Shown here piece after piece: positions 33,361 through 42,084 of a DNA stretch of 64,000 nt (within the stretch, counting starts at the first letter, position 1; each line of letters begins with the position of its first letter). A program made the translations under genes and the position numbers. Under the pieces are notes generated by a model, which saw only the letters and a list, made by a program, of their open reading frames with translations, had not been told where the DNA came from and ran no database searches. The stretch is from JAKPBU01 sp964425695 (lineage in GTDB: Bacteria > Pseudomonadota > Gammaproteobacteria > Xanthomonadales > Xanthomonadaceae), in the NCBI GenBank assembly GCA_964425695.1, contig CAYRNF010000007.1, positions 62,001 through 126,000 on the forward strand, read 5' to 3'.

Positions 33361-34103
33361 GGCGGGCGCTCGCGGTGGCGTGGCTCGCCTTGGCGGGAGC
33401 CGCGATGGCGCAGGCGCCTTCGCTGCCGATGGCCGCCGCTGCGCCGCGTGGCGAACCGGAAGTCGCCGGAGAACTGCGCGACCCGGACTTCGGCGTACGC
33501 ACGCGCGCGGCCGGCTTGCAGCGCCAGGTCGAGATGTACCAGTGGCGGCGCAGCGGCGCGCGCTACGTCGCCGGCTGGTCGCGGCAGCGCATCGATTCGA
33601 CCGGTTTCGATCCTGCGCACGCCAATCCGGACGCGTTCCCGGTGCGCACGCGCTACTGGATCGCGAGGCGCGTCCTGCTGGACGGAAAGCCGCTGAGCGA
33701 GGACGTGCTGAAGGAACACGGACGCTGGCGCGCGTTCCGTCCCGGCTTCTCGTCGCTGCCCGGCAACCTCGCCGCGACGTTCCAGCCGGAGGGCGACGGG
33801 CTGTCCAGCAGCGAGAACCCGCTCGATCCGCAGGTCGGCGACCTGCGCATCGCCTGGTACGCGCTCGAGCTGCCGCCGCTGGCAGGCAGGGTGGCGCTGG
33901 AAGACGGCGCGTGGGTGCCGGCGCAGCCGGCACCGCAGGCCGCCGACGCTACCGAGATTGCCGCAACGCCCGCCTCGGTTGCCGAACCCGCGACGCGATC
34001 CCCCGCACGCTGGGCATGGATCGCCGCCGCCGTTGCCGCGGTGCTCGCATCGCTGGTGCTGCTGCGCAGAGGCCGCAGTCGCACCCCGCGCGGCAGGCAG
34101 TAA
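33357..34103 (+). CDS. TMEM43 (LUMA) family membrane protein
   Basis: 248 residues: N-terminal signal/anchor (MRRALAVAWLALAGAAMAQA), a large extracytoplasmic domain and one C-terminal transmembrane helix (WAWIAAAVAAVLASLVLLRR). The domain matches the TMEM43 pattern: DPDFGVRTRAAGLQRQVEMY, QWRRSGARYVAGWSRQRIDS and FDPAHANPDAFPVRTRYWIA. In eukaryotes TMEM43 is an inner nuclear membrane/ER protein; the bacterial role is unknown. Other family members usually have more C-terminal membrane helices, so this one may be a reduced form. It is coupled to the metallo-hydrolase by an ATGA overlap. Confidence 0.82.
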   Translation: MRRALAVAWLALAGAAMAQAPSLPMAAAAPRGEPEVAGELRDPDFGVRTRAAGLQRQVEMYQWRRSGARYVAGWSRQRIDSTGFDPAHANPDAFPVRTRYWIARRVLLDGKPLSEDVLKEHGRWRAFRPGFSSLPGNLAATFQPEGDGLSSSENPLDPQVGDLRIAWYALELPPLAGRVALEDGAWVPAQPAPQAADATEIAATPASVAEPATRSPARWAWIAAAVAAVLASLVLLRRGRSRTPRGRQ

Positions 34104-34201
34104 CGCCGACATGGCCGCTTGCGGAGCGGTGTGCGCGCCGAAGCCGCGGGGACGGCGGTAGTTCGCATGACGCGCGTTGCGCCGGTACAGGGCCAGGGTC
34201 C

Positions 34202-34229
34202 GGCAGCGGCCGACCGCTTGGCCGGTGCC
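34202..34229. terminator. Hairpin between convergent TMEM43-like gene and suhB
   Basis: GGCAGCGGCC pairs with GGCCGGTGCC (one G-G mismatch) around an 8-base loop, inside the 140-bp gap between convergent genes. No T-run. Confidence 0.35.
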
Positions 34230-34243
34230 ACTGCAACAACAGG

Positions 34244-35062
34244 CTACTCGAACGCCCGTGCGTACCCGGTGGCGACGATCGTCTTCTGCAGCGGCTCCAC
34301 GACCTTGATCGCACCGGCGACCAGTTGCGTGCCCATGGCGCTGGGCATGTCCATGCGGCCCGGGGCGCGGCCGCGGTAGTCGCAGACCCGGCCGCCGGCC
34401 TCGCGCACCATCAGCGCACCGGCCGCGATGTCCCACGGCTGCACGCCCGCCTCGAAGTAGGCGTCGGCGCGGCCTGCGGCCACCCAGGCAAGGTCGAGCG
34501 CCGCCGAACCCGTGCGGCGCACGTCTTCGGCGTCGCCGAGCAGGGTGCGTACGCACTCCAGGTGCGGTCCGATCCGGGTGCGCTCGCGCGGCGGAAAGCC
34601 GGTGATCAACATGGCACCGGACAGGTCCTTGCGTTCGGTCACGCGGATCCTGCGGTCGTTCAGCACCGCGCCACTGCCGCGCGAGGCCACGAACAGCTCG
34701 TTGCGCAGCGGGTCGAACACCACGCCGTGCAGGGGTTCGCCGTTTTCGACCAGGGCGATCGACACGCACCAGTGCGGGATGCCGTGCAGGTAGTTGCTGG
34801 TGCCGTCCAGCGGGTCGATGACCCACGTGAAGCGGTTGCTGCCCTTGGCGCCGCCTTCCTCGCCCAGGAAGGCATAGGCGGGGTTGAAGCGCCTGAGCTC
34901 CTTGACGATCTCGGTTTCGGCCATGCCATCGACTTCGCTCGCATAATCCATGCGCTGCTTTTCGACCACGTTGAGCGCGTCGAGACGGTGCATGTTGCGC
35001 AGCAGGACGTTGCCCCCGGCGCGCGCCGCCTTGACCATGATGTTGAGGGCGGGTTGATGCAT
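34244..35062 (-). CDS. suhB: Inositol-1-monophosphatase SuhB
   Basis: 272 residues of the Mg2+-dependent phosphatase superfamily: LGEEGGAKGS, the metal motif WVIDPLDGTSNYLHGIPHW and the C-terminal WDIAAGALMVREAGGRVCDY. In E. coli SuhB also binds NusA/RNA polymerase and takes part in rRNA antitermination, so a regulatory role is possible. Start ATG 35062 gives MHQPALNIMVKAARAGGNVL, the family N-terminus. It is divergent from trmJ, 116 bp apart, the same arrangement as in E. coli. Confidence 0.95.
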   Translation of the reverse strand: MHQPALNIMVKAARAGGNVLLRNMHRLDALNVVEKQRMDYASEVDGMAETEIVKELRRFNPAYAFLGEEGGAKGSNRFTWVIDPLDGTSNYLHGIPHWCVSIALVENGEPLHGVVFDPLRNELFVASRGSGAVLNDRRIRVTERKDLSGAMLITGFPPRERTRIGPHLECVRTLLGDAEDVRRTGSAALDLAWVAAGRADAYFEAGVQPWDIAAGALMVREAGGRVCDYRGRAPGRMDMPSAMGTQLVAGAIKVVEPLQKTIVATGYARAFE

Positions 35063-35178
35063 GGGCAGCTCCGGAGCGCAGTGTTGCCGGCGCGGGCCAG
35101 GAGGCGCGCGCGTGTCGAGGGGCGAAGGGAAAGATCGGGCCGGCGCGGGGCCGGGGCGGCAGTTTACCATTCGCGCCT

Positions 35179-35979
35179 ATGCAGCCAGCCCTCTTCGACG
35201 CAGCCGCCGCGGCGCGGGTCCGCACCGTTCTGGTGGGCACCCAGCACCCCGGCAACATCGGCTCGGCCGCGCGCGCGCTCAAGACGATGGGGCTGTCACG
35301 GCTGGTGCTGGTGGCGCCAGAACGCTACCCGCATCAGGACGCCAATGCGCTGGCGGCCGGAGCCGACGACGTGCTGGGCGCCGCGCCGGTGTTCGGGGCG
35401 TTGCCCGAAGCGGTGGCCGACTGCCGGCTGGTGCTGGGCTGTACCGCGCGCGACCGGCGCATCGCGCTGGAGCAGTGGACGCCGCGCGAAGCCGCCGTGC
35501 AGATCGCCCGCATCGCCGCCGACGGCGGTGAGGTGGCGCTGCTGTTCGGGCGCGAGCGCACGGGCCTGGACAACGACGAGCTGCAGCTGTGCCACGCCGC
35601 GGTCCACATTCCCGCCAATCCCGCCTACAGCTCGCTCAACCTGGCCATGGCGGTGCAGGTGCTGGCGTACGAACTGCGGCAGGCGCTAAGCGGCGCCACT
35701 GCCGGAGCTGGCACGGACCGCGAGCGCGACCCGCCGGCGACGCACGCGCAGCTCGAGGGCCTGTTCGCGCAGCTGGCCGTTACGCTGGATGCGATCGACT
35801 TCCACAAGGGCCGTGCCCCGGAATCCGCGCTGCGCAAGCTGCGGCGGCTGTTCCTGCGCGCCGACCTGGACGAACGCGAGGTGCGCCTGCTGCGCGGCGT
35901 ACTGGCCGACGCGCAGCGCATGGCGCGGCTGGCCGGCGCCGGCCCGGCCCCCCTGTCGCCCCCTGAGGGTTTGGGCTAG
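35179..35979 (+). CDS. trmJ: tRNA (cytidine/uridine-2'-O-)-methyltransferase TrmJ
   Basis: SPOUT-class methyltransferase that 2'-O-methylates position 32 of several tRNAs. 266 residues with VRTVLVGTQHPGNIGSAARA, LKTMGLSRLVLVAPERYPHQ, the SAM knot LLFGRERTGLDNDEL and IPANPAYSSLNLAMAVQVLA. The C-terminal helical extension (DFHKGRAPESALRKLRRLFL) is the TrmJ-specific part. Located divergently from suhB, supporting the assignment. Confidence 0.95.
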   Translation: MQPALFDAAAAARVRTVLVGTQHPGNIGSAARALKTMGLSRLVLVAPERYPHQDANALAAGADDVLGAAPVFGALPEAVADCRLVLGCTARDRRIALEQWTPREAAVQIARIAADGGEVALLFGRERTGLDNDELQLCHAAVHIPANPAYSSLNLAMAVQVLAYELRQALSGATAGAGTDRERDPPATHAQLEGLFAQLAVTLDAIDFHKGRAPESALRKLRRLFLRADLDEREVRLLRGVLADAQRMARLAGAGPAPLSPPEGLG

Positions 35980-36015
35980 GCTCGCCGGGCATACCGGAAC
36001 CGGCGTCCAGTACAC

Positions 36016-36945
36016 GTGAAACCGCGATCGCGTCCGCTCTGGATGGCCGCCGCACTCCTCTGGATGCTGCTGGCACCAGCGCAGTCCCCTGCCCAGGAAG
36101 CCGGCCAGCACGTGCTGGTGCTGGGGCGCATCAGCGACGATCCGAAGGCGCACTACGAGCAGCTCAAGCCGCTGCTGGACTACGTGGTCCCGAAGCTGGC
36201 CGACGTGGGGATCCGCGAAGGGCGGATCCTGATGGCGCGCGACGCGCAGCAGATGGCTAGCTACCTGCGGCGCGGGCGCGTGGACTGGGTCACCGAGACC
36301 AGCGGCACCGGCATGCAGCTGGCGCGCCGCGCGGGCGCCGTGCCGCTGCTGCTGACCGAGCGCGACGGGGTGAGCCGCTACGGCACCGTGTTCCTGGCCC
36401 GCCGTGACAGCGGGATCCGCGGCATCGAGGCGCTGCGCGGGCGCAGCATCGCGTTCCAGAACAGCTCGTCCACCAGCGCCTACTTCGTTCCCGCCGCCGA
36501 GCTGCTCGCGCGCGGGCTGTCGCTGTCGCTGCTGCTGTCGCCTCAGGACCGGCCCGACCCGGGTACCGTGGGCTACGTTTTCGCCCGTTCCGAGCTGAAC
36601 ATCTCCACCTGGGTGCACAAGCGCCTCGTGGATGCCGGGGTGATGAGCAACCTGGACTGGCAGAACCCGCTGCGCGTGCCGCCCAGCTACCGCCGCGACC
36701 TGGTCGCCTTCCATCAGACGGGGGAATACCCGCGCGCACTCGAGATGGTGCGCCCCGGCATGGACCCGAAGGTCAAGGCGCGGCTGCAGCAGGTCCTGGA
36801 GCAGGCGGCGGCCGATCCGGACGCACGCGAGGCCATGCTCCGCTTCTTCAAGACCACCCGGTTCCTGCCCATCGATCCGAAATCCAGGCAAGCGCTGGAG
36901 CAGCTCGGGGTCGGGGTGGGGCGGGTCCGCGCGGACGTCGAATGA
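36016..36945 (+). CDS. PhnD-like periplasmic substrate-binding protein
   Basis: 309 residues with a signal peptide (LWMAAALLWMLLAPAQSPAQ). The mature part follows the phosphate/phosphonate-binding (PhnD) fold: VLVLGRISDDPKAHYEQLKP, LLDYVVPKLADVGIREGRIL, VDWVTETSGTGMQLARRAG, ALRGRSIAFQNSSSTSAYFV. No permease or ATPase gene is nearby. GTG 36016 is the start. The stop overlaps the start of a HAMP-GGDEF-EAL gene by four bases, so it most likely serves as a ligand sensor for that enzyme and not as part of a transporter. Ligand unknown; an oxyanion is a fair guess. Confidence 0.87.
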   Translation: MKPRSRPLWMAAALLWMLLAPAQSPAQEAGQHVLVLGRISDDPKAHYEQLKPLLDYVVPKLADVGIREGRILMARDAQQMASYLRRGRVDWVTETSGTGMQLARRAGAVPLLLTERDGVSRYGTVFLARRDSGIRGIEALRGRSIAFQNSSSTSAYFVPAAELLARGLSLSLLLSPQDRPDPGTVGYVFARSELNISTWVHKRLVDAGVMSNLDWQNPLRVPPSYRRDLVAFHQTGEYPRALEMVRPGMDPKVKARLQQVLEQAAADPDAREAMLRFFKTTRFLPIDPKSRQALEQLGVGVGRVRADVE

Positions 36946-39071
36946 GCAGTTGGCGCATGGGGCTTTCGGCCAGGTTCGCCGCGCTGATCGCGATAGCGCT
37001 GCTGGTCCTCGTGTCCACGGTGCTGCTGATGCTGCAGCGCCAGCGCGACATGCAGGCGGAAGTGGTGGGCGTGGGCAGCGACGCGATGCGGTCGCTGGTC
37101 GCCTCGCGCCTGCAGAAGCGGGGCGAGGCGGAGATCGCGCGGCTCGCCGATGCGCTGGTGAACCCGCTGTACTACTTCGACCTGGATGCCATCGGCGGCA
37201 TCGCCCGCGATGCGATGCAGCAGCCGGATGTCGCCTACGTGCTGGTCTACGACACCGACGGCGACATCATCCATGACGGTTCCGGCGACATCCCCACCTA
37301 CGGCCAGGCCATGGACGACGCGCTGGCCTACGAAGTGGTGTCGGCGCGCGGCCCGCATACGCAGTGGACCGACCAGGTGCTGGACGTTTCCGCCCCGATC
37401 AGCGTGGGCGAGCAGCGCCTGGGCGGCGTGCGCATCGGCTTCTCGCTGCGCTCCGCGCAGGCGGACGAGGCGCTGGCCGCCGAGCGCATGTCGCAACGCC
37501 TCAACGACATCGGCGAGCGCCACCTGCGCTGGATCCTGGTGCTGCTGCTGACCCTGGTGGCGCTGGGCGTGCTGGTGAGCCTGGTGCTGCAGCGCGCGCT
37601 GGTGCGCCCGATCCGCCAGCTCGCCGGCGCCGCGCGCGAGATCGAAGCGGGCAACTTCGATGCGGAAGTGCCGGCAAGCGCGCGACGCGACGAGATCGGC
37701 GACCTGCTGCGCGCGTTCGGGCGCATGGGCCAGAGCATCGGCCGCCACGACCGCGACATCCGGCGCATGGCCTACACCGACCCGCTGACCGGGCTGTCGA
37801 ACCGGCTCTCTTTCCGCGAAAACCTGGATCGGCGCGTGCTGGAGCTGAGCGGAACCGGCCGCCAGATGGCGCTGCTGTTCGCCGACATCGACGATTTCAA
37901 GCGCGTCAACGACAGCCTGGGCCACGACGCCGGCGACGAAGTGCTGGTGCAGTTCGCCGGCCGCATCCGCGACGCGGTGCAACGCTACGGCGGCAGCGGC
38001 GCGATCCTGGCCCGGTTCGGCGGCGACGAGTTCGTGGTGCTGCTCGAATCCGGGCACCGCAACGACACCGACATCCGCGCCCTGGCCAGCGGCGTCGCCG
38101 AGAACCTGGTGGCCGAACTGAGCCGCCCGATCCGCGTACAGGAGCGGCAGGTCTTCCTGGGCACGTCCATCGGCATCACCCTGTTCCCGGACGACGCGCG
38201 CGACTCCGGCATGATGATGAAGAACGGCGACATCGCGATGTACCAGGCGAAGGTCGCCGGAAAGAACTGCTTCCGCTTCTTCAGCCGCGCCATGGACCAG
38301 GCGCTGACCCGGCGCAGCCGGATGGAATCGGACCTGCGCGGCGCGTGGGAGCGCGGCGAACTGTCGCTCAAGTACCAGCCGATCTTCCGCCTGGCGGATC
38401 GCCGCCTGGTCGGCGCCGAGGCGCTGCTGCGCTGGCAGCACCAGGAGCAGGGCGACATCGCGCCATCGGCCTTCATCGACGTGGCCGAGCAGAGCGGCCT
38501 GATCGAGCGGATCGGGCCGGAAGTGCTGCGCGCCGCGTGCCGCGATGCCGCCGCCTGGAACACGGCGCGCAACCACGGCCTGTTCGTGTCGGTGAACGTA
38601 TCGCCGCGCCAGTTGCGCAGCGGCGAACTGCCGCAGCAGGTGGCCCGCGCACTGCGCGAATCCGGGCTCTCGGCGGACGCGCTGCACGTGGAACTCACCG
38701 AGACCACGATCATCGCCGACGAGCGCCACGCCAGCGAGATGCTGGCCAAGCTGCGCGCGGAGGGCGTGCGTGTCTGGCTGGACGACTTCGGCACCGGCTT
38801 TTCCGGCCTGAGCCATCTGCGCCGCGTGCCCATCGACGGCGTCAAGATCGATCGCAGCTTCGTGTCCGACGTGACCCGCGATCCGGACGACCTGGCCCTG
38901 ACCACCGCGATCATCGCGATGGCGCACTCGCTGGGCATCACGGTCGTGGCCGAAGGCATCGAGGAGGAACCGCAGCTGGAGCTGCTGCGCCAGCGCAACT
39001 GCGACCTGGGGCAGGGGTTCCTGTTCGGCAAGCCCGTCTCGGCCGCGGAGTTCGCGCGACTGCTGGGTTGA
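36942..39071 (+). CDS. Membrane c-di-GMP enzyme: periplasmic sensor, HAMP, GGDEF, EAL
   Basis: 709 residues. TM1 about 9-31, a periplasmic domain about 32-195, TM2 about 196-217, HAMP about 218-270, GGDEF about 275-440 and EAL about 455-705. The cyclase motif is intact (ARFGGDEFVVLL, 360-364) and lacks an RxxD inhibitory site five residues before it. The phosphodiesterase motifs are also intact: GAEALLRW (493-495), ETTIIADE, LDDFGTGFSGLSHL (D614-D615), KIDRSFV and AEGIEEE. Either activity is possible. It is coupled (ATGA) to the PhnD-like binding protein, which probably docks on its periplasmic domain. Confidence 0.94.
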   Translation: MSSWRMGLSARFAALIAIALLVLVSTVLLMLQRQRDMQAEVVGVGSDAMRSLVASRLQKRGEAEIARLADALVNPLYYFDLDAIGGIARDAMQQPDVAYVLVYDTDGDIIHDGSGDIPTYGQAMDDALAYEVVSARGPHTQWTDQVLDVSAPISVGEQRLGGVRIGFSLRSAQADEALAAERMSQRLNDIGERHLRWILVLLLTLVALGVLVSLVLQRALVRPIRQLAGAAREIEAGNFDAEVPASARRDEIGDLLRAFGRMGQSIGRHDRDIRRMAYTDPLTGLSNRLSFRENLDRRVLELSGTGRQMALLFADIDDFKRVNDSLGHDAGDEVLVQFAGRIRDAVQRYGGSGAILARFGGDEFVVLLESGHRNDTDIRALASGVAENLVAELSRPIRVQERQVFLGTSIGITLFPDDARDSGMMMKNGDIAMYQAKVAGKNCFRFFSRAMDQALTRRSRMESDLRGAWERGELSLKYQPIFRLADRRLVGAEALLRWQHQEQGDIAPSAFIDVAEQSGLIERIGPEVLRAACRDAAAWNTARNHGLFVSVNVSPRQLRSGELPQQVARALRESGLSADALHVELTETTIIADERHASEMLAKLRAEGVRVWLDDFGTGFSGLSHLRRVPIDGVKIDRSFVSDVTRDPDDLALTTAIIAMAHSLGITVVAEGIEEEPQLELLRQRNCDLGQGFLFGKPVSAAEFARLLG

Positions 39072-39219
39072 GCCCGCGGCGCGATCCGTAAACGGACGGA
39101 GCCGACGCTTTCCCTGTTGGTGAAGGCAGACCCGGCGCGGATGACGGAAACGTCGCCGTCCGCCGCGTCCGCTTCAGGCCGCCCGCATCGGGGCTTGCCG
39201 CGCCGACTGCGGGACGGCG

Positions 39220-39897
39220 CTAGATGAGCACGTCCACCCAGCGCGCCGCCATCGCCGCCAGGTTCCCCGACAGCACGCCGAAGACCGCCACGGCGATCGC
39301 GCCGGTGATCCACGCCACCGCCATCAGCGCCCCGTCGCGTTCCAGCAGGGCCAGCGCGAACAGCAGCAGCAGTCCGCCGAAGATGCCGTTGGTCAGCGGG
39401 ATCGGCAGCGCCAGCAGCAGGCCCAGCAGGATGAGCAGCACGCCACTCACGATCGCCGCCAGGCGATGGTCCAGCAGCACTGTCATGCGCGGCTTCACCA
39501 CCTTCTCCAGCCTCGCCAGCACGGGCGAGAACCAGCGGTCGAACTTGATCAGCACGCTGCGGTGAGGGCCGCGCAACGCGAGCCAGCGCGGCAGCCACGG
39601 ACGGCGCATGCCGGCCATCAGCTGCAGTCCCACCAGCAGCACGATGGGCGTGCTGATCACGCCGGCGACGCCCGGGATCAGCGCGGGCGGGATGGCCAGG
39701 AACAGCAGCACGCCGAACGCGCGGCGGCCCAGCCCGGTCATCAGGTCGCCGAGCCGGATCAGGTCCTCGGGATCGCCATCGGCCAGCTGGTCCAGCAGTG
39801 CGCGCGTGCCTGCACCCGCCGCGCGTCGCCAGCGCCGCCAGCGGCTGCGCCGCGATGCGTCGTCGCGCTCGCCGCCCGCGTGTTCCTCACGCCTCAT
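39220..39897 (-). CDS. ExoD family membrane protein
   Basis: 225 residues with about four transmembrane segments (AFGVLLFLAIPPALIPGVAG; LAAIVSGVLLILLGLLLALP; GIFGGLLLLFALALLERDGA; AWITGAIAVAVFGVLSGN). The loop LIRLGDLMTGLGRRAFGVLL is the ExoD signature. ExoD of rhizobia affects exopolysaccharide production and alkali tolerance, with no known mechanism. The start is set at ATG 39897, overlapping the end of the CorC-type gene by 11 bases; an ATG nine codons earlier is also possible. Confidence 0.87.
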   Translation of the reverse strand: MRREEHAGGERDDASRRSRWRRWRRAAGAGTRALLDQLADGDPEDLIRLGDLMTGLGRRAFGVLLFLAIPPALIPGVAGVISTPIVLLVGLQLMAGMRRPWLPRWLALRGPHRSVLIKFDRWFSPVLARLEKVVKPRMTVLLDHRLAAIVSGVLLILLGLLLALPIPLTNGIFGGLLLLFALALLERDGALMAVAWITGAIAVAVFGVLSGNLAAMAARWVDVLI

Positions 39898-41233
39898 CGG
39901 ACGCGCCCTGCGTGTCGTCGGCAAGCCGCTCCAGCAGCAGCTTGTCGATGCGCGGCCCGTCCAGGTCCACCACCTCGATGCGCCAGCCCGCCCAGTCGAA
40001 GTGCTCGCTCACGTTGGGGATGCGGCCGAACCAGGCGATCGTCATGCCCGCGGCGGTGTGGTAATCGTGCTCGTCCTCCAGCGGCAGCGCGCCGCCGCCG
40101 AACAGTTCGCGGACGGTCTCGACCGAAATCCCGCCGTCCACCAGCAGCGATCCGTCGTCGCGGGTCACGATCTGGGGGACCGAATCGGGGCCTTCGCCGC
40201 TCTGGTTGCGCCCGATCACGGCTTCCATGACGTCGTTCACCGTGACCAGTCCGGTGACCTCGCCGTACTCGTCCACCACCAGCGCGATCGACTGCGCTTC
40301 CTCGCGCAGGATTTCCAGCAGCTTCAGCGCGTGCGTGGATTCGGATACGAACAGCGGCTCGCGCAGTTGCTTGAACAGGTCCGGCGCGCGCTGGTCCAGG
40401 CGGTCGAGCAGCGACTTGACCTCCAGGATGCCCGCCACGTCGGCATCGCTGCCCCGGTACACCGGGTAACGCGAATAGGGCGTGGCGCGCATTTCGGCCA
40501 GGTTCTCCTCGAAACTGGCGCCGGCGTCGAGCCAGACGATGCGGGTGCGCGGCGTCATCAGGCTGTCCGCCGTACGGTCGCCCAGGCGCATCACGCGGTT
40601 CATCATGTTGCGTTCGTGCGCATCGATCACACCCTGCTCGTGACTCTCGGTCACTAGCATGCGGATCTCCTCTTCGGTGATGGCATTGCGCTGGTCGTCA
40701 CGGATGCCGAGCAGGCGCAGCACGGCGCGGTTGATCGCGCCCAGCGCAAACACCACCGGCTTGGCGATGCGGGCGAGCATGTCCAGCGGGATCGCCACCA
40801 CGCTGGCGATGCCCTCGGCGTTGGTCAGCGCCAGGCGCTTGGGGATGAGTTCGCCGAAGATGACCGAGCCGGCGGTGATCAGGCCCACGGCGGTGCCGAT
40901 GCCGATCGGGCGCGCGTACTGGCGTGCGGCGGGCAGCACGTTGTCGAGCCAGTCGGCGATCAGCAGGCCGATCGCGTCGCCGCCGATCAGGCCGGCCAGC
41001 ACGCCGATCGAGGTGATCCCGATCTGCACGGTGGACAGCAGGTTGTCCGGGTGTTCGGCCAAGGCCAGCGCCTTGCGCGCGCCGAGGCTCGGGTGCCCCG
41101 GGTCTTCGGCCATCTGCTTGAGGCGGATCTTGCGCGAGGTCATGAGCGCCATTTCGGACATGGCGAAGAACCCGTTGAGCAGGATCAGGGCAACGACGAC
41201 CAGCAGCTCGATCACGTCACGGCTCGCACGCAC
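39887..41233 (-). CDS. HlyC/CorC family membrane protein (CNNM + CBS + CorC_HlyC)
   Basis: 448 residues. An N-terminal CNNM/DUF21 domain with several membrane helices (LLVVVALILLNGFFAMSEMA; IGITSIGVLAGLIGGDAIGL; GLITAGSVIFGELIPKRLAL) is followed by paired CBS domains (MTPRTRIVWLDAGASFEENL; LVVDEYGEVTGLVTVNDVME) and a C-terminal transporter-associated domain (DGGISVETVRELFGGGALPL). Relatives export Mg2+/Co2+ or support magnesium homeostasis. GTG at 41233 is used; a second GTG five codons downstream (41218) is equally possible. Divergent from the phosphate genes. Confidence 0.92.
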   Translation of the reverse strand: MRASRDVIELLVVVALILLNGFFAMSEMALMTSRKIRLKQMAEDPGHPSLGARKALALAEHPDNLLSTVQIGITSIGVLAGLIGGDAIGLLIADWLDNVLPAARQYARPIGIGTAVGLITAGSVIFGELIPKRLALTNAEGIASVVAIPLDMLARIAKPVVFALGAINRAVLRLLGIRDDQRNAITEEEIRMLVTESHEQGVIDAHERNMMNRVMRLGDRTADSLMTPRTRIVWLDAGASFEENLAEMRATPYSRYPVYRGSDADVAGILEVKSLLDRLDQRAPDLFKQLREPLFVSESTHALKLLEILREEAQSIALVVDEYGEVTGLVTVNDVMEAVIGRNQSGEGPDSVPQIVTRDDGSLLVDGGISVETVRELFGGGALPLEDEHDYHTAAGMTIAWFGRIPNVSEHFDWAGWRIEVVDLDGPRIDKLLLERLADDTQGASDEA

Positions 41234-41382
41234 CGGGCGGCGCCAGACGGGCGGCCGGGAGGGAAGGGCGGTTTACCCGCGCTCGGCGGGAAACGGGGGG
41301 AGGTCGGGGGTCGTCGTCCATAGGGGCGCCGCAGCGCGCGGCGATGATAGCAGGGGGGGATTGCGACACTCTGATGTCGGTG

Positions 41383-41403
41383 AAGTCATGAAACCGTCAT
41401 AAT
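41383..41403 (+). promoter_or_regulatory. Candidate PHO box overlapping a -10 element (pit promoter)
   Basis: AAGTCAT (41383-41389), four-base spacer GAAA and CCGTCAT (41394-41400) form two direct half-sites at 11-bp spacing, the PhoB-binding arrangement. A looser third GTC repeat begins at 41376. CATAAT (41398-41403) could be the -10, so the box overlaps it rather than lying at -35. That geometry suits repression, as described for the orfA-pit operon of Sinorhizobium under phosphate starvation. Confidence 0.5.
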
Positions 41404-41442
41404 CCGCGCCTGCGCCGCCTGTCCGGCATCCCGGGACTCCCC

Positions 41443-42069
41443 ATGTTTTCGCTGCAGACGATTTTCGGCTCCGGCAAGCAGTTCTATTCCCTCCTCGAGC
41501 AGGCCGCGGTCGTGGCCCACGACGCCGCGCGGGCCTTGCACGAGATGACCAGGGCGACCGGCCACCAGCCGACGCTGGACGCCTTCAAGCTGGCCCGCCA
41601 GCGCGAGCGCGACATCTCCGACCAGATCGGCAAGGCGCTCGTGGACAGCTTCATCACCCCGATCGAGCGCGAGGACATCGAGGCGCTGGGCTCGGCGCTG
41701 TACAGGATCCCCAAGCAGATCGAGAAGTTCGCCGACCGGTACTCGCTGGCCGTGCGCCAGCTGCAGGGCATCGACTTCGCCCCGCGCGCGGCGATGCTGG
41801 AGCAGGCCGCCGGCGTGGTGGAACAGATGGTGCGCGAACTGCCCAAGCTCGAGCTTGACGGCATGAGCCGGCTCAACGAGAAGCTGCGCGCGCTGGAGAA
41901 CGAAGCCGACCGGCTGATGCTGGAGCTGTACCGCGACATCTACTCCGGCAAGCTGGACAGCCAGCAGATGTTCCTGCTCAAGGAGTTCTTCGAGATCATG
42001 GAAAAGGCGATCGACCGCTGCCGCGAGGCCGGCGTGGTGGCCTACCAGATCGTGCTCAAGAACTCCTGA
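41443..42069 (+). CDS. DUF47 / PhoU-like protein
   Basis: 208 residues, all-helical, in the PhoU-related DUF47 (TIGR00153) family: YSLLEQAAVVAHDAARALHE, RERDISDQIGKALVDSFITP, IEREDIEALGSALYRIPKQI and ENEADRLMLELYRDIYSGKL. Such proteins regularly precede Pit-type phosphate carriers and are thought to modulate them. It is 15 bp upstream of pit, in one operon, behind a candidate PHO box. Confidence 0.94.
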   Translation: MFSLQTIFGSGKQFYSLLEQAAVVAHDAARALHEMTRATGHQPTLDAFKLARQRERDISDQIGKALVDSFITPIEREDIEALGSALYRIPKQIEKFADRYSLAVRQLQGIDFAPRAAMLEQAAGVVEQMVRELPKLELDGMSRLNEKLRALENEADRLMLELYRDIYSGKLDSQQMFLLKEFFEIMEKAIDRCREAGVVAYQIVLKNS

Positions 42070-42084
42070 CGGCAGGCCGCGCAC

